DNA of 64,000 nt from Gammaproteobacteria bacterium (GCA_016716465.1 JADJWH010000005.1:248001-312000); one strand, 5' to 3'. Counted from the first letter of the stretch, positions 15,462-24,744 are shown. Notes: generated by a model from the letters alone, not told the origin. Program-made: numbers and translations.

Positions 15462-16346
15462 TCAGGGAGTATTTCGATCCAGGGCGGTTCTTCCGGCCCA
15501 GTCGCGCGCGAATTGCCAGGCAACGCGGCCGCTGCGCGAACCCCTGGCGAGGGCATAGCGCAACGCCTCGCGGCGGATGTCCTCGGGATCATCCTGCGGG
15601 GCGCCGAGCTGTTTCAGCCAACTGAAGCAGATGTCGAGATAATGGTCCTGGCTGAAGGGGTAGAACGACAGCCATAACCCGAAACGCTCCGACAGCGAGA
15701 TCTTCTCCTCCACCGCCTCGCCGTGATGGATCTCGCCACCGCGCAGGCGCGCCTCCTCGTTTTCTCCCATGTATTCCGGCAGCAGATGGCGGCGGTTCGA
15801 GGTTGCATAGACCAGCAGATTGTCCGTCGCGCCGGCGAGAGATCCGTCGAGCACGGCCTTGAGCGCCTTGTAACTCGAGTCGTCCGCCTCGAAGGAAAGG
15901 TCGTCGCAAAACAGGATGAAGCGTTCGGGGCGGCCGTGAACCAAGTCGACGATGTCCGGGAGATCGGCCAGGTGCGCCGCCTCAACCTCGATCACGCGCA
16001 ATCCGCGGCCGGCGTATTCGGTAAGCAGCGCCTTGATGAGAGAGGATTTCCCTGTGCCGCGCGAGCCCCAGAGCAGTACATTGTTCGCAGGCAGACCGGC
16101 GAGAAACTGGCGCGTATTGCGATCGATCTCGGCCTTTTGATCGTCAATATTGTGCAGGTCGTCGAGCCGGACGCGGTGTGGGTGCCTGACTGTCTCCAGG
16201 TATCCTTTTCCAAGACCATGACGCCAGCGGAATGCCATGGCGCTTTCCCAGGTGGTCTCTCTGACATCCAACGACAGCAAGTGCTCGATCCTTTCCAGGA
16301 GCCGTTCGGCGCGGGCGAGGACCTGTTCGGATTTGTCCATCCACAT
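15462..16346 (-). CDS. DUF815 AAA+ ATPase
   Basis: 294 residues of the DUF815 P-loop family. The Walker A motif is LLWGSRGTGKSS, Walker B is FILFCDDLSFE, and the sensor-like VYATSNRRHLLPE and the conserved ISLSERFGLWLSFYPFSQ complete the AAA+ pattern; the C-terminus holds a helical lid with SGRVAWQFARDW. The cellular role of the family is unknown; it is predicted to be a cytoplasmic ATPase. ATG 16346 and ATG 16340 are both possible starts. It is a single gene between the riboswitch region and the porin. Confidence 0.88.
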   Translation of the reverse strand: MWMDKSEQVLARAERLLERIEHLLSLDVRETTWESAMAFRWRHGLGKGYLETVRHPHRVRLDDLHNIDDQKAEIDRNTRQFLAGLPANNVLLWGSRGTGKSSLIKALLTEYAGRGLRVIEVEAAHLADLPDIVDLVHGRPERFILFCDDLSFEADDSSYKALKAVLDGSLAGATDNLLVYATSNRRHLLPEYMGENEEARLRGGEIHHGEAVEEKISLSERFGLWLSFYPFSQDHYLDICFSWLKQLGAPQDDPEDIRREALRYALARGSRSGRVAWQFARDWAGRTALDRNTP

Positions 16347-16449
16347 CTCTCAAACGTTTGTTAAGAGAGATTATGATATCAGAGCGAAGTGAACTGAACC
16401 GAGACGAGATCCAAAGGATATTGGATGATCCGAGCTTGGTGATGAGTCG

Positions 16450-16490
16450 AAAAAATGACCAGGATTGCGCGCGTTACCCGCGGCAATCCT
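16450..16490 (-). terminator. intrinsic terminator of the porin gene
   Basis: On the minus strand the stem is AGGATTGC plus CGCG, a 5-nt loop, then CGCG and GCAATCCT with one bulged base, followed by GGTCATTTTTT. It lies about 45 nt after the porin stop. Confidence 0.75.
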
Positions 16491-16532
16491 GTCACAGGGA
16501 AAAGAGTTATTCAGTTTTCTGGCTGATGGTCG

Positions 16533-17621
16533 TCAGAACGCGAAGCTGAACCCGGCCGAGAAGGCGTTCGGTGTATCGCCGTCCGTGGTGGCAACCTTGT
16601 CACCGTGCCCGCCATCGACTCCGCTGTACCGGGCGTTTTGCTCGTTGTCGGTCATGCCAAAGGCGGCGTAGATCTGTGTCTGCGCATCGAGCTGACGCGT
16701 GACGCCCAGTCCAAGCCTGAATGCCCCGGAATCTCCCTGATCGTCGTTGCTGTCGGCGATCAGAACCTGGGCGGCGTAGGTATAGGTCCCGACATTGTAC
16801 GTACCGTTCACGCCAAAGACGTTGCGATCCAGGGTGGGGATGTCGTCGGCACTGATGGTTTCGAAGATCAGGCCGAGCCGGCCGGCGCGGGTGACCTGAT
16901 GGCTGGCCGCGAACCGGATACCGTTGACATCGCTGTTGCCCCCGGTGGTTTGGAGATTGGACCAGTCCTCATACGCCAGCGATACTTGCAGCAGGCCGAG
17001 GGTATACCAGACAGCGGCACTGAACAGGTCGTTGTCATTGTCATCCACGTTATTACTGTCATTGTCCTGCGCATCGGTCGCGTACATGGCTTGCACTTCC
17101 AGCCCCTGGAAGGTGTTTGTGTACAGCAGCGCATTGCGGGCGCGCTGATTCATCACGTCACCGTCGACGGCGCTCGCGCCGAGGATCGCGCGGCTGTCGC
17201 CCACTGTCGTGCCGAGCACATCCCAGCGTGTGCCGACGGTCTTGTACGGCGTATCGTAGTAACCGAACAATACGGTGCCGAACCTGCTGCCGTGGAAGCC
17301 GGCGTAGGTGTTGCGGGTGGCGAACTCACCGCCGCCTTCATCGGTGCGGTATTCCTGCTCCAGTTGCCAGACCAGGGAAAGCTGGGGATTGATGTCGTGC
17401 TGTCCCTTCAGGCCCAGATGGCTTTCATTGCTGGACAGGCTCAGGTTGCTCGAATCACCGGGGCTGTCGGTATCGCTCAGGTCGAGAGACAGATCGATCT
17501 GTCCGTAGGCCTCCAGCGCGGGACCCGCCAGGGGCACGCTGGCGTAGGCGTGGCCCGACAGGGCGAGTGCGGCGCCGGAAACGAAGGTCGCGCCGATGGC
17601 GTTCATGAGACGTGTGTTCAT
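16533..17621 (-). CDS. Gram-negative outer-membrane porin
   Basis: 362 residues from the ATG at 17621 (complement) with GGAGGG upstream; a TTG one codon earlier is ignored. A signal peptide ends at GHAYA. The mature protein is a beta-barrel of the general porin family: EAYGQIDLSLDLSD at the start, SHLGLKGQHDINPQLSLVWQLEQ, a constriction-loop region (YYDTPYKTVGTRWDVLGTTVGDSR), many alternating strands and a terminal Phe in FSAGFSFAF, needed for barrel assembly. Asp/Asn-rich loops (DAQDNDSNNVDDNDND) may bind cations. It provides passive diffusion of small solutes. It has its own promoter and terminator. Confidence 0.92.
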   Translation of the reverse strand: MNTRLMNAIGATFVSGAALALSGHAYASVPLAGPALEAYGQIDLSLDLSDTDSPGDSSNLSLSSNESHLGLKGQHDINPQLSLVWQLEQEYRTDEGGGEFATRNTYAGFHGSRFGTVLFGYYDTPYKTVGTRWDVLGTTVGDSRAILGASAVDGDVMNQRARNALLYTNTFQGLEVQAMYATDAQDNDSNNVDDNDNDLFSAAVWYTLGLLQVSLAYEDWSNLQTTGGNSDVNGIRFAASHQVTRAGRLGLIFETISADDIPTLDRNVFGVNGTYNVGTYTYAAQVLIADSNDDQGDSGAFRLGLGVTRQLDAQTQIYAAFGMTDNEQNARYSGVDGGHGDKVATTDGDTPNAFSAGFSFAF

Positions 17622-17653
17622 CAAAAGTCATCCCTCCAGTTGACGTTGCCGGC

Positions 17654-17682
17654 ATTATAACGGCGCGGTGCCCGGAACTGAA
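17654..17682 (-). promoter_or_regulatory. promoter of the porin gene
   Basis: On the minus strand a perfect -10 TATAAT (plus 17654-17659) with a weak -35 TTCAGT 17 bp upstream (plus 17677-17682). The short leader of about 27 nt contains the SD of the porin. Confidence 0.55.
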
Positions 17683-17930
17683 CCTCATCATCTTTCTGAT
17701 TGCACTAATAATTAAACGACCGGGTCCGTGTCCTGGGAGCGGCTTCGAAGTGCTTTCAGGCCATGGCGACGCGCATCATCGCATCTTGGTGCGACCCTGT
17801 ATTTGATCGAGACTTCATGATCACTATTGGTGCATTAATTTATCCTTCTTCACATTTATAGTGCATGAAATTGGCCTGTCAGACTGGAAAATAAACAATA
17901 TGTGACTGTTATTTAATTAAAATTTAATAA
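17683..17930. other. divergent intergenic region between porin and amt
   Basis: No gene is seen. It is AT-rich toward amt and contains two GTGCA half-sites (TTGGTGCA about 17826, TAGTGCATG about 17861) resembling halves of NtrC enhancer sites, at a distance usual for sigma-54 activation. No full NtrC palindrome was found. Confidence 0.35.
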
Positions 17931-17946
17931 TGGTGCAATTCTTGCT
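17931..17946 (+). promoter_or_regulatory. sigma-54 promoter of the ammonium transporter gene
   Basis: TGGTGCAATTCTTGCT has the -24 GG and the -12 GC exactly 10 nt apart and keeps TTGCT. The start would be near 17957, 35 nt before the ATG, with GAGGAG as SD in between. RpoN control is normal for nitrogen-starvation genes. Confidence 0.75.
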
Positions 17947-17991
17947 GCCAAAACCCCATTTTGATGCGCAGCATGTTCAGAGGAGAGCACC

Positions 17992-19188
17992 ATGGAGAGT
18001 TTGCAGGCCGGTAATGATGTCCTGTTTCTGTTGATGGGCGCTGTCATGGTGCTCGCCATGCACGCCGGGTTCGCATTCCTGGAGGTCGGGACCGTACGAC
18101 GCAAGAATCAGGTCAACGCGCTGGTGAAGATCATCAGCGATTTTTCCGTTTCCACCGTCGCGTATTTCTTCATCGGTTACGGCATTGCCTATGGCATCGA
18201 TTTCATGCAGGGGGCGGCAGCCCTGAATGAGAAAAACGGCTATGACCTGGTGAAGTTCTTCTTCCTGCTGACCTTTGCCGCCGCCATCCCGGCGATCATC
18301 TCCGGGGGCATCGCCGAGCGGGCACGGTTCTACCCGCAGCTGGCCGCGAGCTTCCTGCTCGTCGCCCTGATCTATCCGCTGTTCGAAGGCATCAGCTGGA
18401 ACGGTTTATTCGGCGTCCAGGACTGGCTGGAGGCTCAGTTCGGTGCCCGGTTCCACGATTTTGCCGGTTCCATCGTGGTGCATGCGATGGGGGGCTGGCT
18501 CGGTCTGGCCGCCGTGCTGGTGCTGGGCGCGCGGCGTGGGCGCTATGGAAAGGACGGGACCATGAGCGCGCACCCGCCATCCAGCATTCCGTTTCTGGCG
18601 CTGGGCGCCTGGATCCTGTCCGTGGGCTGGTTCGGATTCAATGTCATGTCCGCGCAAAGCGTGCAGGCGGTGAGCGGGCTCGTTGCCATCAACTCCCTGA
18701 TGGCGATGATCGGGGGCGTGCTGGCGGCGCTCGTCATGGGCCGCAATGACCCGGGCTTTGTGCATAACGGCCCACTCGCCGGCCTGGTGGCGGTGTGTGC
18801 CGGATCGGACGTGATGCATCCCGTCGGGGCGCTGCTGACCGGAACGGTCGCGGGGGCGCTGTTCGTCTGGACTTTCACGCTGACGCAGAACCGCTGGCGC
18901 ATCGACGACGTCCTGGGAGTCTGGCCCTTGCACGGCCTGTGCGGGGCCTGGGGAGGCATCGCCGCCGGCATATTCGGGCAGGCCGCGCTCGGCGGTGCCG
19001 GCGGGGTTGCCTTCATGTCCCAATTGGCCGGCACCGGCCTCGGCATCGCGATTGCCTTGGTCGGCGGGATGACGGTCTATGGTGGCCTGAAGCTCCTGGT
19101 CGGCATCCGGCTGAGCCCCGAGGAAGAATATCAGGGGGCGGATCTCAGTATTCACAAGATCAGGTCAGAATCTCCATATAATGAATGA
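17992..19188 (+). CDS. amt: ammonium transporter (Amt family)
   Basis: 398 residues with 11 expected membrane helices. The pore histidine pair can be seen: His164 in GSIVVHAMGG and His314 in WPLHGLCGAWGG. SGGIAERARFYPQL and DFAGSIVVH are Amt signatures. There is no N-terminal signal extension like that of E. coli AmtB, so the protein begins close to the first helix. It imports ammonium when external nitrogen is scarce. No glnK/PII gene is adjacent, unlike in the common glnK-amtB operon, but the sigma-54 promoter ties it to nitrogen control. Confidence 0.95.
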   Translation: MESLQAGNDVLFLLMGAVMVLAMHAGFAFLEVGTVRRKNQVNALVKIISDFSVSTVAYFFIGYGIAYGIDFMQGAAALNEKNGYDLVKFFFLLTFAAAIPAIISGGIAERARFYPQLAASFLLVALIYPLFEGISWNGLFGVQDWLEAQFGARFHDFAGSIVVHAMGGWLGLAAVLVLGARRGRYGKDGTMSAHPPSSIPFLALGAWILSVGWFGFNVMSAQSVQAVSGLVAINSLMAMIGGVLAALVMGRNDPGFVHNGPLAGLVAVCAGSDVMHPVGALLTGTVAGALFVWTFTLTQNRWRIDDVLGVWPLHGLCGAWGGIAAGIFGQAALGGAGGVAFMSQLAGTGLGIAIALVGGMTVYGGLKLLVGIRLSPEEEYQGADLSIHKIRSESPYNE

Positions 19189-19299
19189 GTTAAGTTCGTG
19201 TCGCGGGGTCGTTCGCGGCGCCTGTCACATTACTTCAGTGGAAAAGCGGGCGACAACGTAGTAGCTTTAGAAGTCCGTTGGCAAGTGCTATTCGGGAGT

Positions 19300-20670
19300 A
19301 TGGGACGCAAGCTATATATAAAGACCTTCGGCTGTCAGATGAACGAATATGATTCCGCCCGCATGGCAGACGTGCTGGCGGAGTCTCACGGACTGGAACT
19401 CACCTGCCGCCCGGAAGAGGCGGATGTCCTGTTGTTGAATACCTGTTCCGTGCGCGACAAGGCGCAGGAGAAGGTATTTTCCGAGTTGGGCCGCTGGCGC
19501 GAGTGGAAAGGCCAGCGCCCCGGGCGGATCCTCGGCGTCGGGGGATGCGTCGCCAGCCAGGAGGGCGCGGCCCTCCATCAGCGGACGCCCTATGTCGACC
19601 TCATCTTCGGCCCGCAGACCCTGCACCGCCTGCCGCAGCTGCTTGAGTCGGCGCGCGCCCGCAGCGGTCCGGTCGTGGACATCTCCTTCCCGGAAATCGA
19701 GAAATTCGATCGCCTGCCGCAGCCCTCGGCGTCCGGCCCGGGTGTTTTTGTCTCCATCATGGAAGGCTGCAGCAAGTACTGCACCTTTTGCGTCGTGCCC
19801 TACACGCGTGGCGAGGAAGTCAGCCGCCCGTTCGAGGACGTGCTCGCCGAGGTGGCGCTGCATGCCGGGCGCGGCGCGCGTGAGGTGACCCTGCTCGGCC
19901 AGAACGTCAATGCCTACCGCGGCGTGATGGCGGACGGCGCCGAGGCGGATCTCGCGCTGTTGATCCACTACGTCGCGGCGATCGAAGGGATCGAGCGCAT
20001 CCGTTTCACCACCTCGCATCCGCTCGAGTTCAACGCCAGCCTGATCCAGGTCTACGCCGAGATCCCCAAACTGGCCGACCACGTGCATCTGCCGGTGCAG
20101 AGCGGATCGGACCGCGTCCTCGCCCTGATGAAGCGCGGGCATACCGCGCTCGAGTACCGTTCGATCGTGCGCCGGCTGCGCGCCGCGCGCCCCGGTATCA
20201 GCATCTCCTCGGATTTCATTGTCGGCTTTCCGGGCGAGACGGAGTCCGACTTCGCGGCGACGCTGGAACTCATCGAGGCGGTGCGCTTTGACCATTCCTA
20301 CAGCTTCATCTACAGCCCGCGTCCGGGGACGCCGGCGGCGGGCTATGCCGACGACGTGCCGCCGGAGGTGAAGCAGGAGCGGTTGCGGCGTCTGCAGGAC
20401 CGGATCGGCGAGTTCGCCGCCGCCTACCGCGCGGAGATGGTCGGCAGCGTGCAGCGCGTGCTGGTCGAGGGCCGTTCGCGCCGTTCCGAGCGACAGCTGT
20501 CCGGCAAGACTTCCAACAACAATACGGTCAACTTCACCGGCCCGGCGGAACTGATCGGCGGCATGGCCGATGTGCTGATCACCGCGGATGCCGGCAGCTC
20601 GCTACGCGGCGAACTCATGGCATCGCACACATCCGCGGCGCCAGGACAGACCACGGTCAACTGGAACTGA
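19300..20670 (+). CDS. miaB: tRNA-2-methylthio-N6-dimethylallyladenosine synthase MiaB
   Basis: 456 residues. A radical SAM methylthiotransferase that modifies A37 of tRNAs reading UNN codons. The first Fe-S cluster uses Cys12 (KTFGCQMNEYDS), Cys49 (NTCSVRDKA) and Cys83 (GGCVAS); the radical SAM cluster uses Cys157, Cys161 and Cys164 (CSKYCTFC). The C-terminal ~60 residues form the TRAM RNA-binding domain (VLVEGRSRR...NFTG). The frame is open upstream, but MiaB proteins begin at MGRKLYIKTFGCQMN, so ATG 19300 is chosen although its SD is poor. First gene of the miaB-phoH-ybeY-corC-lnt run. Confidence 0.96.
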   Translation: MGRKLYIKTFGCQMNEYDSARMADVLAESHGLELTCRPEEADVLLLNTCSVRDKAQEKVFSELGRWREWKGQRPGRILGVGGCVASQEGAALHQRTPYVDLIFGPQTLHRLPQLLESARARSGPVVDISFPEIEKFDRLPQPSASGPGVFVSIMEGCSKYCTFCVVPYTRGEEVSRPFEDVLAEVALHAGRGAREVTLLGQNVNAYRGVMADGAEADLALLIHYVAAIEGIERIRFTTSHPLEFNASLIQVYAEIPKLADHVHLPVQSGSDRVLALMKRGHTALEYRSIVRRLRAARPGISISSDFIVGFPGETESDFAATLELIEAVRFDHSYSFIYSPRPGTPAAGYADDVPPEVKQERLRRLQDRIGEFAAAYRAEMVGSVQRVLVEGRSRRSERQLSGKTSNNNTVNFTGPAELIGGMADVLITADAGSSLRGELMASHTSAAPGQTTVNWN

Positions 20671-20692
20671 ATTGACAAAACGCAACCCTGAT

Positions 20693-21694
20693 ATGGACCC
20701 TGCACTCGCGAGATCCGCGAGCGTCCACCCCCAGTCCAGCGATCTGGTGCTGGAGCCCGCCGACAACCAGCGCCTGGCCCGGCTGTGCGGCCAGCTCGAC
20801 GAGCATATCAAGCAGATCGAGCGCGGCCTCGGGGTGGAGATCAGCAACCGCGGCAACATGTTCCGTATCACGGGTCCGGCGACCTCCGCGCAGGCGGCGC
20901 GCCGCCTGCTGAAGCAGCTCTATGACGAGACCGCGAAGGCGCCGCCGCTGACACCGGCGCGGGTCCATCTGTTGCTGCAGTCGGTCGATGCCGAGCCCGC
21001 GGTAGGCGAGTCTTCCGCGCAGACGCAGGATATCACCACCCGTAACGCCTACATCACGCCGCGGGGAACGAACCAGCGCCGTTACGTGGAGAACGTGCGC
21101 AGCTTCGACATCAATTTCGGCGTCGGGCCCGCGGGGACGGGCAAGACGTATCTGGCCGTCGCCTGCGCCGTGGAGGCGCTTGAGCGTGAAGAGGTACGTC
21201 GCATCCTGCTGGTGCGGCCGGCGGTGGAAGCGGGTGAACGGCTCGGATTCCTGCCGGGCGACATGGCGCAGAAGGTCGATCCCTATCTGCGGCCGCTGTA
21301 CGACGCCTTGTACGAGATGCTCGGTTTCGAGCGCGTCTCCAAGCTGATCGAGCGCAACGTGATCGAGGTCGCGCCGCTGGCCTTCATGCGCGGACGTACG
21401 TTGAACGAGTCCTTCATTATCCTGGACGAGGCCCAGAATACCACCGTGGAGCAGATGAAAATGTTCCTGACCCGTATCGGTTTCGGTTCGACCGTGGTGG
21501 TGACCGGTGACGTGACCCAGATCGATCTGCCGCGCGAGCGCGTATCGGGTCTGCGTCACGCGATCGAGGTGCTGCGGGATGTCGAGGGCATCAGTTTCGT
21601 GTTCTTCCAGGCGCGGGACGTGGTGCGCCACCCCCTGGTGCAGAGCATCGTCGCGGCCTATGACCGCGCCGAGGGCGGGCGGAGTGGCGGCTAG
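20693..21694 (+). CDS. ybeZ: PhoH-like ATPase (YbeZ)
   Basis: 333 residues. An N-terminal KH-like segment (about 15-90) precedes the PhoH P-loop domain with Walker A GPAGTGKTYLA, RPAVEAGERLGFLPGD and Walker B FIILDEAQNTT; VVTGDVTQIDLP and SGL complete the family signature. It is a predicted RNA helicase/ATPase that works with YbeY in rRNA processing, and ybeY follows directly. A TTG at 20672 is an alternative start. Confidence 0.93.
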   Translation: MDPALARSASVHPQSSDLVLEPADNQRLARLCGQLDEHIKQIERGLGVEISNRGNMFRITGPATSAQAARRLLKQLYDETAKAPPLTPARVHLLLQSVDAEPAVGESSAQTQDITTRNAYITPRGTNQRRYVENVRSFDINFGVGPAGTGKTYLAVACAVEALEREEVRRILLVRPAVEAGERLGFLPGDMAQKVDPYLRPLYDALYEMLGFERVSKLIERNVIEVAPLAFMRGRTLNESFIILDEAQNTTVEQMKMFLTRIGFGSTVVVTGDVTQIDLPRERVSGLRHAIEVLRDVEGISFVFFQARDVVRHPLVQSIVAAYDRAEGGRSGG

Positions 21695-21710
21695 ATCCGG
21701 AGCGGAGGCC

Positions 21711-22223
21711 GTGGCCCTGGAGCTGGACGTGCAGTACGCGACGGGATCGCTGGCCGGACTGCCGGCCCGGCGCAGCATCGAATCCTGGGTGCGGGCGGCG
21801 CTGGCCGGACGCCGGCGCGGCGCGCAACTGGCGGTGCGCATCGTCGCGGAAGCGGAGGGGCGTGCGCTCAACGAACGTTACCGGCGCCGCGCGGGACCGA
21901 CCAATGTGCTGTCGTTTCCGTTCGAGCCTTCGGGACGGATGCGGCCACCGCCGCTGGGCGATATCGTGCTGTGCGCGCCGGTGGTGCAGCGTGAGGCGGC
22001 CGAGCAGGGCAAACCGGCGCGCGCGCACTGGGCGCACCTGGTCGTGCACGGCGTGCTGCATCTGCTGGGACACGATCACGAGAATTCACGCGAGGCGGAG
22101 CACATGGAAGAACTGGAACGCAAGATACTCGCCCGGCTGGGGTATCCCGATCCGTATGCGTCAGAACGGGCGGCGATGCGGCAAAATTCAAAACGACAGG
22201 CATTGACCAATGAACGAAGTTGA
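21711..22223 (+). CDS. ybeY: endoribonuclease YbeY
   Basis: 170 residues from GTG 21711, where GGAGCGGAGG lies upstream and the protein aligns with YbeY N-termini (LELDVQYA); GTG 21684 would overlap phoH. The zinc-binding signature is HGVLHLLGHDHE with three His. NVLSFPFE is the other family block. YbeY matures the 16S rRNA 3-prime end and takes part in ribosome quality control. The C-terminal tail is longer than in E. coli and overlaps the next gene by 14 nt. Confidence 0.94.
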   Translation: MALELDVQYATGSLAGLPARRSIESWVRAALAGRRRGAQLAVRIVAEAEGRALNERYRRRAGPTNVLSFPFEPSGRMRPPPLGDIVLCAPVVQREAAEQGKPARAHWAHLVVHGVLHLLGHDHENSREAEHMEELERKILARLGYPDPYASERAAMRQNSKRQALTNERS

Positions 22224-23103
22224 TTCGGGTTCCGAAACGGCCCCCCGCTCCTGGCTGGACAAGATCAGCAGGGCGTTGACCGGTGAGCCACGCAGTCTGC
22301 AGGACCTGATCGAGGTCCTGCGCGACGCGCAGCAGCGCGGCTTGCTGGACGTCGACGCGCTGGCGATGATCGAAGGGGTGCTGCAGGTGTCCGAGATGCG
22401 CGTGCGCGACATCATGATCCCGCGTGCCCAGATGGTGGTGGTCGAGCGCGACGCGACCCTGCAGCAGATCCTGCCGATCATCACCGAGTCGGCGCATTCG
22501 CGCTTTCCGGTCATCGGCGAAAGCAAGGATGAGGTGGTCGGCATCCTGCTGGCGAAGGACCTGCTGCCCTATCTGATCGGTGGCCGCGAGCATGAGTTTA
22601 ACGTGCGCGACATCCTGCGTCCGGCGGTATTCATCCCCGAGAGCAAGCGTCTGAACATGCTGCTGAAGGAATTCCGGTCGGCGCGCAACCATATCGCTCT
22701 GGTCGTCGACGAGTACGGCGGTATTGACGGCCTGGTCACCATCGAGGACGTGCTGGAGCAGATCGTCGGCGAGATCGTCGACGAGCATGACATCGACGAC
22801 AACCTCTACATCATGAAGCACAGCGAGAAGCGCTACACCGTAAAGGCCCTCACGCCGATCGGTGACTTCAACGAGTACTTCAACACCCAATTCAGCGACG
22901 AGGATTACGACACCATCGGCGGGCTCGTGATGCGCGAATTCGGTCGCCTGCCCCGGCGCGGAGAGGTGCGCGACATCGGTTCGTTCCGCTTCAAGGTGCT
23001 CCATGCGGACAGCCGCAGGATCCATCTGCTGCAGTTGACGCTGGTCGACCTCGAGGCCGGCGAGACCGGTGCCGGTGTGTCCGCGGCGGAACCTCCGCGC
23101 TGA
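22210..23103 (+). CDS. corC: CBS-domain transporter-associated protein CorC/YbeX
   Basis: 297 residues: an N-terminal charged segment, two CBS domains (about 65-190, with VRDIMIPRAQMVVVERDATL and VDEYGGIDGLVTIEDVLEQIVGEIVDEHD) and a C-terminal CorC_HlyC domain (about 205-290; DFNEYFNTQFSDEDYDTIGGLV, FRFKVLHADSRRIHLLQL). Family members are linked to magnesium/cobalt efflux and, through the ybeZYX operon, to ribosome maturation. It has no membrane segment. Translationally coupled to ybeY. Confidence 0.95.
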   Translation: MNEVDSGSETAPRSWLDKISRALTGEPRSLQDLIEVLRDAQQRGLLDVDALAMIEGVLQVSEMRVRDIMIPRAQMVVVERDATLQQILPIITESAHSRFPVIGESKDEVVGILLAKDLLPYLIGGREHEFNVRDILRPAVFIPESKRLNMLLKEFRSARNHIALVVDEYGGIDGLVTIEDVLEQIVGEIVDEHDIDDNLYIMKHSEKRYTVKALTPIGDFNEYFNTQFSDEDYDTIGGLVMREFGRLPRRGEVRDIGSFRFKVLHADSRRIHLLQLTLVDLEAGETGAGVSAAEPPR

Positions 23104-23116
23104 CCGCCCCCGCTTG

Positions 23117-24631
23117 ATGATCCTGGCGTCCCGCTGGCGGGGCAGTCTCCTGGCGCTGGTTGCCGGCGCGCTACTGCCCCTCGCGTTTTCCCCCTTCGAT
23201 CTCCCTCTGCTGGCCCCGGCATGCGCCGCCCTGCTGTTCGCCTCCTGGCGCGGGGCGGAGCCGCGTCAGGCCTTGGGGCGCGGTTACCTGTCCGGTCTCG
23301 CCCTGTTCGGCCTCGGCGTGAACTGGGTGTACGTCAGCATGCACGATTTCGGCGGCATGAGCGCGGCGATGTCCGTGGCCGTGACCGCCCTGCTCGTTGC
23401 GGTGCTGGCGGTGTTTCCCGCGCTCGCCGCGTATCTGTCCGTGCGCCTGTCGCGCCCGCGGGGTCGTGAGTCGCGGGTGGCGATCCTGCTGATATATCCG
23501 ACAGTATGGACCCTCTTCGAATGGGTCCGCGGCTGGTTTCTGACCGGATTCCCTTGGCTGAACCTCGGCTACAGCCAGATCGATGGGCCGCTGGCGGGGC
23601 TCGCGCCGCTGATCGGGGTCTATGGCCTCTCGCTGGCCGTCGCGCTGAGTGGCGCCGTGCTGCTGGCCCTGTTCGAGCGCCGCGTGTCCACCGCTTTCCG
23701 CGCGGTTTGCCTGGCCGCGCTGGCCGGCCTCTGGCTGGGCGCGGTGTTTGCCGGCACGCTCGAATGGACCGAGCCGGAGGGCCGACCCCTGCGCGTGAGC
23801 CTGGTGCAGGGCAATGTGTCACAGGATATGAAGTGGCAGCCGGGAATGATGGAGCCGACCGTCGCCCTGTATCGTGAATTATCGCGCGCCCACTGGGACA
23901 GCGACCTGATCGTCTGGCCGGAGACCGCGATGCCGATGTACTACCTGCAGGCCGAGCCCTACCTGGACGAACTGGGCGAGGAGGCGCGCGCGCACGGGTC
24001 CGAGTTGCTGGTCGGGCTGATCTACCTGGATCCCGCCTCCGGCAATTACTACAACAGCATGGTCAGCGTGGGCGGAGAGTCCGCGTCCCGCCAGGTGTAT
24101 CACAAGCACCATCTGGTGCCGTTCACCGAGTATCTGCCGTTCAACGCGGTGCTGGGCGGCTTGGTGGATCTGCTCGACGTCCCGATGTCCGACTTCAGCG
24201 CCGGTCCCGCGCGGCAGGCCCCGTTCGAGGTGGCGGGACAGCAGGTCGGGATGTCGATCTGTTATGAGGACGCCTTCGGCGAGGAGATGATCCGCATGCT
24301 GCCGCGCGCCACGCTGCTGGTCAACGTCAGCAACGACGCCTGGTTCGGCCGTTCCGTGGCGCCCTTCCAGCACCTCCAGATTGCGCGCATGCGCGCGCTC
24401 GAGACCGGCCGGCCGCTGCTGCGGTCCACCAATACCGGCATCTCGGCGCTCATCGGATATCGCGGCGAACTGCTCGCCACCTCTCCCCAGTTCGAGGTTC
24501 ATGTCCTGAGCGGCGAAGTGCAGCCGCGGCAGGGCTCGACACCCTATGTGCGGATGGGGAATGCGGCCTTTCTGGCGCTTGCCGGCGCGATGCTGCTGGC
24601 GGGTATGATGGCGGCGGGACGCCGGCGCTGA
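23117..24631 (+). CDS. lnt: apolipoprotein N-acyltransferase Lnt
   Basis: 504 residues from ATG 23117. Six to eight N-terminal membrane helices (to about 215) are followed by a periplasmic nitrilase-fold domain whose catalytic triad is visible: Glu269 (VWPETAMP), Lys330 (YHKHHLVPFTEYLP) and Cys382 (SICYEDAF). It transfers the third acyl chain to the N-terminus of lipoproteins. A last helix (AFLALAGAMLLAGMMAAG) closes the protein. The gene is 13 nt after corC and ends the run; a convergent gene follows. Confidence 0.96.
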   Translation: MILASRWRGSLLALVAGALLPLAFSPFDLPLLAPACAALLFASWRGAEPRQALGRGYLSGLALFGLGVNWVYVSMHDFGGMSAAMSVAVTALLVAVLAVFPALAAYLSVRLSRPRGRESRVAILLIYPTVWTLFEWVRGWFLTGFPWLNLGYSQIDGPLAGLAPLIGVYGLSLAVALSGAVLLALFERRVSTAFRAVCLAALAGLWLGAVFAGTLEWTEPEGRPLRVSLVQGNVSQDMKWQPGMMEPTVALYRELSRAHWDSDLIVWPETAMPMYYLQAEPYLDELGEEARAHGSELLVGLIYLDPASGNYYNSMVSVGGESASRQVYHKHHLVPFTEYLPFNAVLGGLVDLLDVPMSDFSAGPARQAPFEVAGQQVGMSICYEDAFGEEMIRMLPRATLLVNVSNDAWFGRSVAPFQHLQIARMRALETGRPLLRSTNTGISALIGYRGELLATSPQFEVHVLSGEVQPRQGSTPYVRMGNAAFLALAGAMLLAGMMAAGRRR

Positions 24632-24639
24632 ATAAATTC

Positions 24640-24664
24640 GGGGGCAGACTTCAGTCTCTCCCCC
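24640..24664. repeat. REP-like imperfect palindrome
   Basis: GGGGGCAGACT faces AGTCTCTCCCCC across 2 nt. It is a diverged relative of the palindrome at 11731-11755 and, like it, sits at a convergent gene junction. Confidence 0.4.
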
Positions 24665-24706
24665 TTTCTGTGCGCGGATAGTTAAGTGGCTAGGGCCGAG
24701 CAACGC

Positions 24707-24744
24707 GAAGCCCGGCGTTTCCGATGCCATCCATGCCGGGCTTC
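24707..24744. terminator. bidirectional hairpin between lnt and the DUF1451 gene
   Basis: A perfect 10-bp stem GAAGCCCGGC/GCCGGGCTTC with an 18-nt loop lies between two converging genes. It lacks a T-tract on either side, so it may be a weak terminator or an mRNA-end stabiliser. Confidence 0.4.

Noticed and set aside
16358..16549. 63-codon ORF on the plus strand between DUF815 and porin
   Set aside because: No SD, composition unlike a protein after the first 25 residues, and it runs through the porin terminator and stop region.
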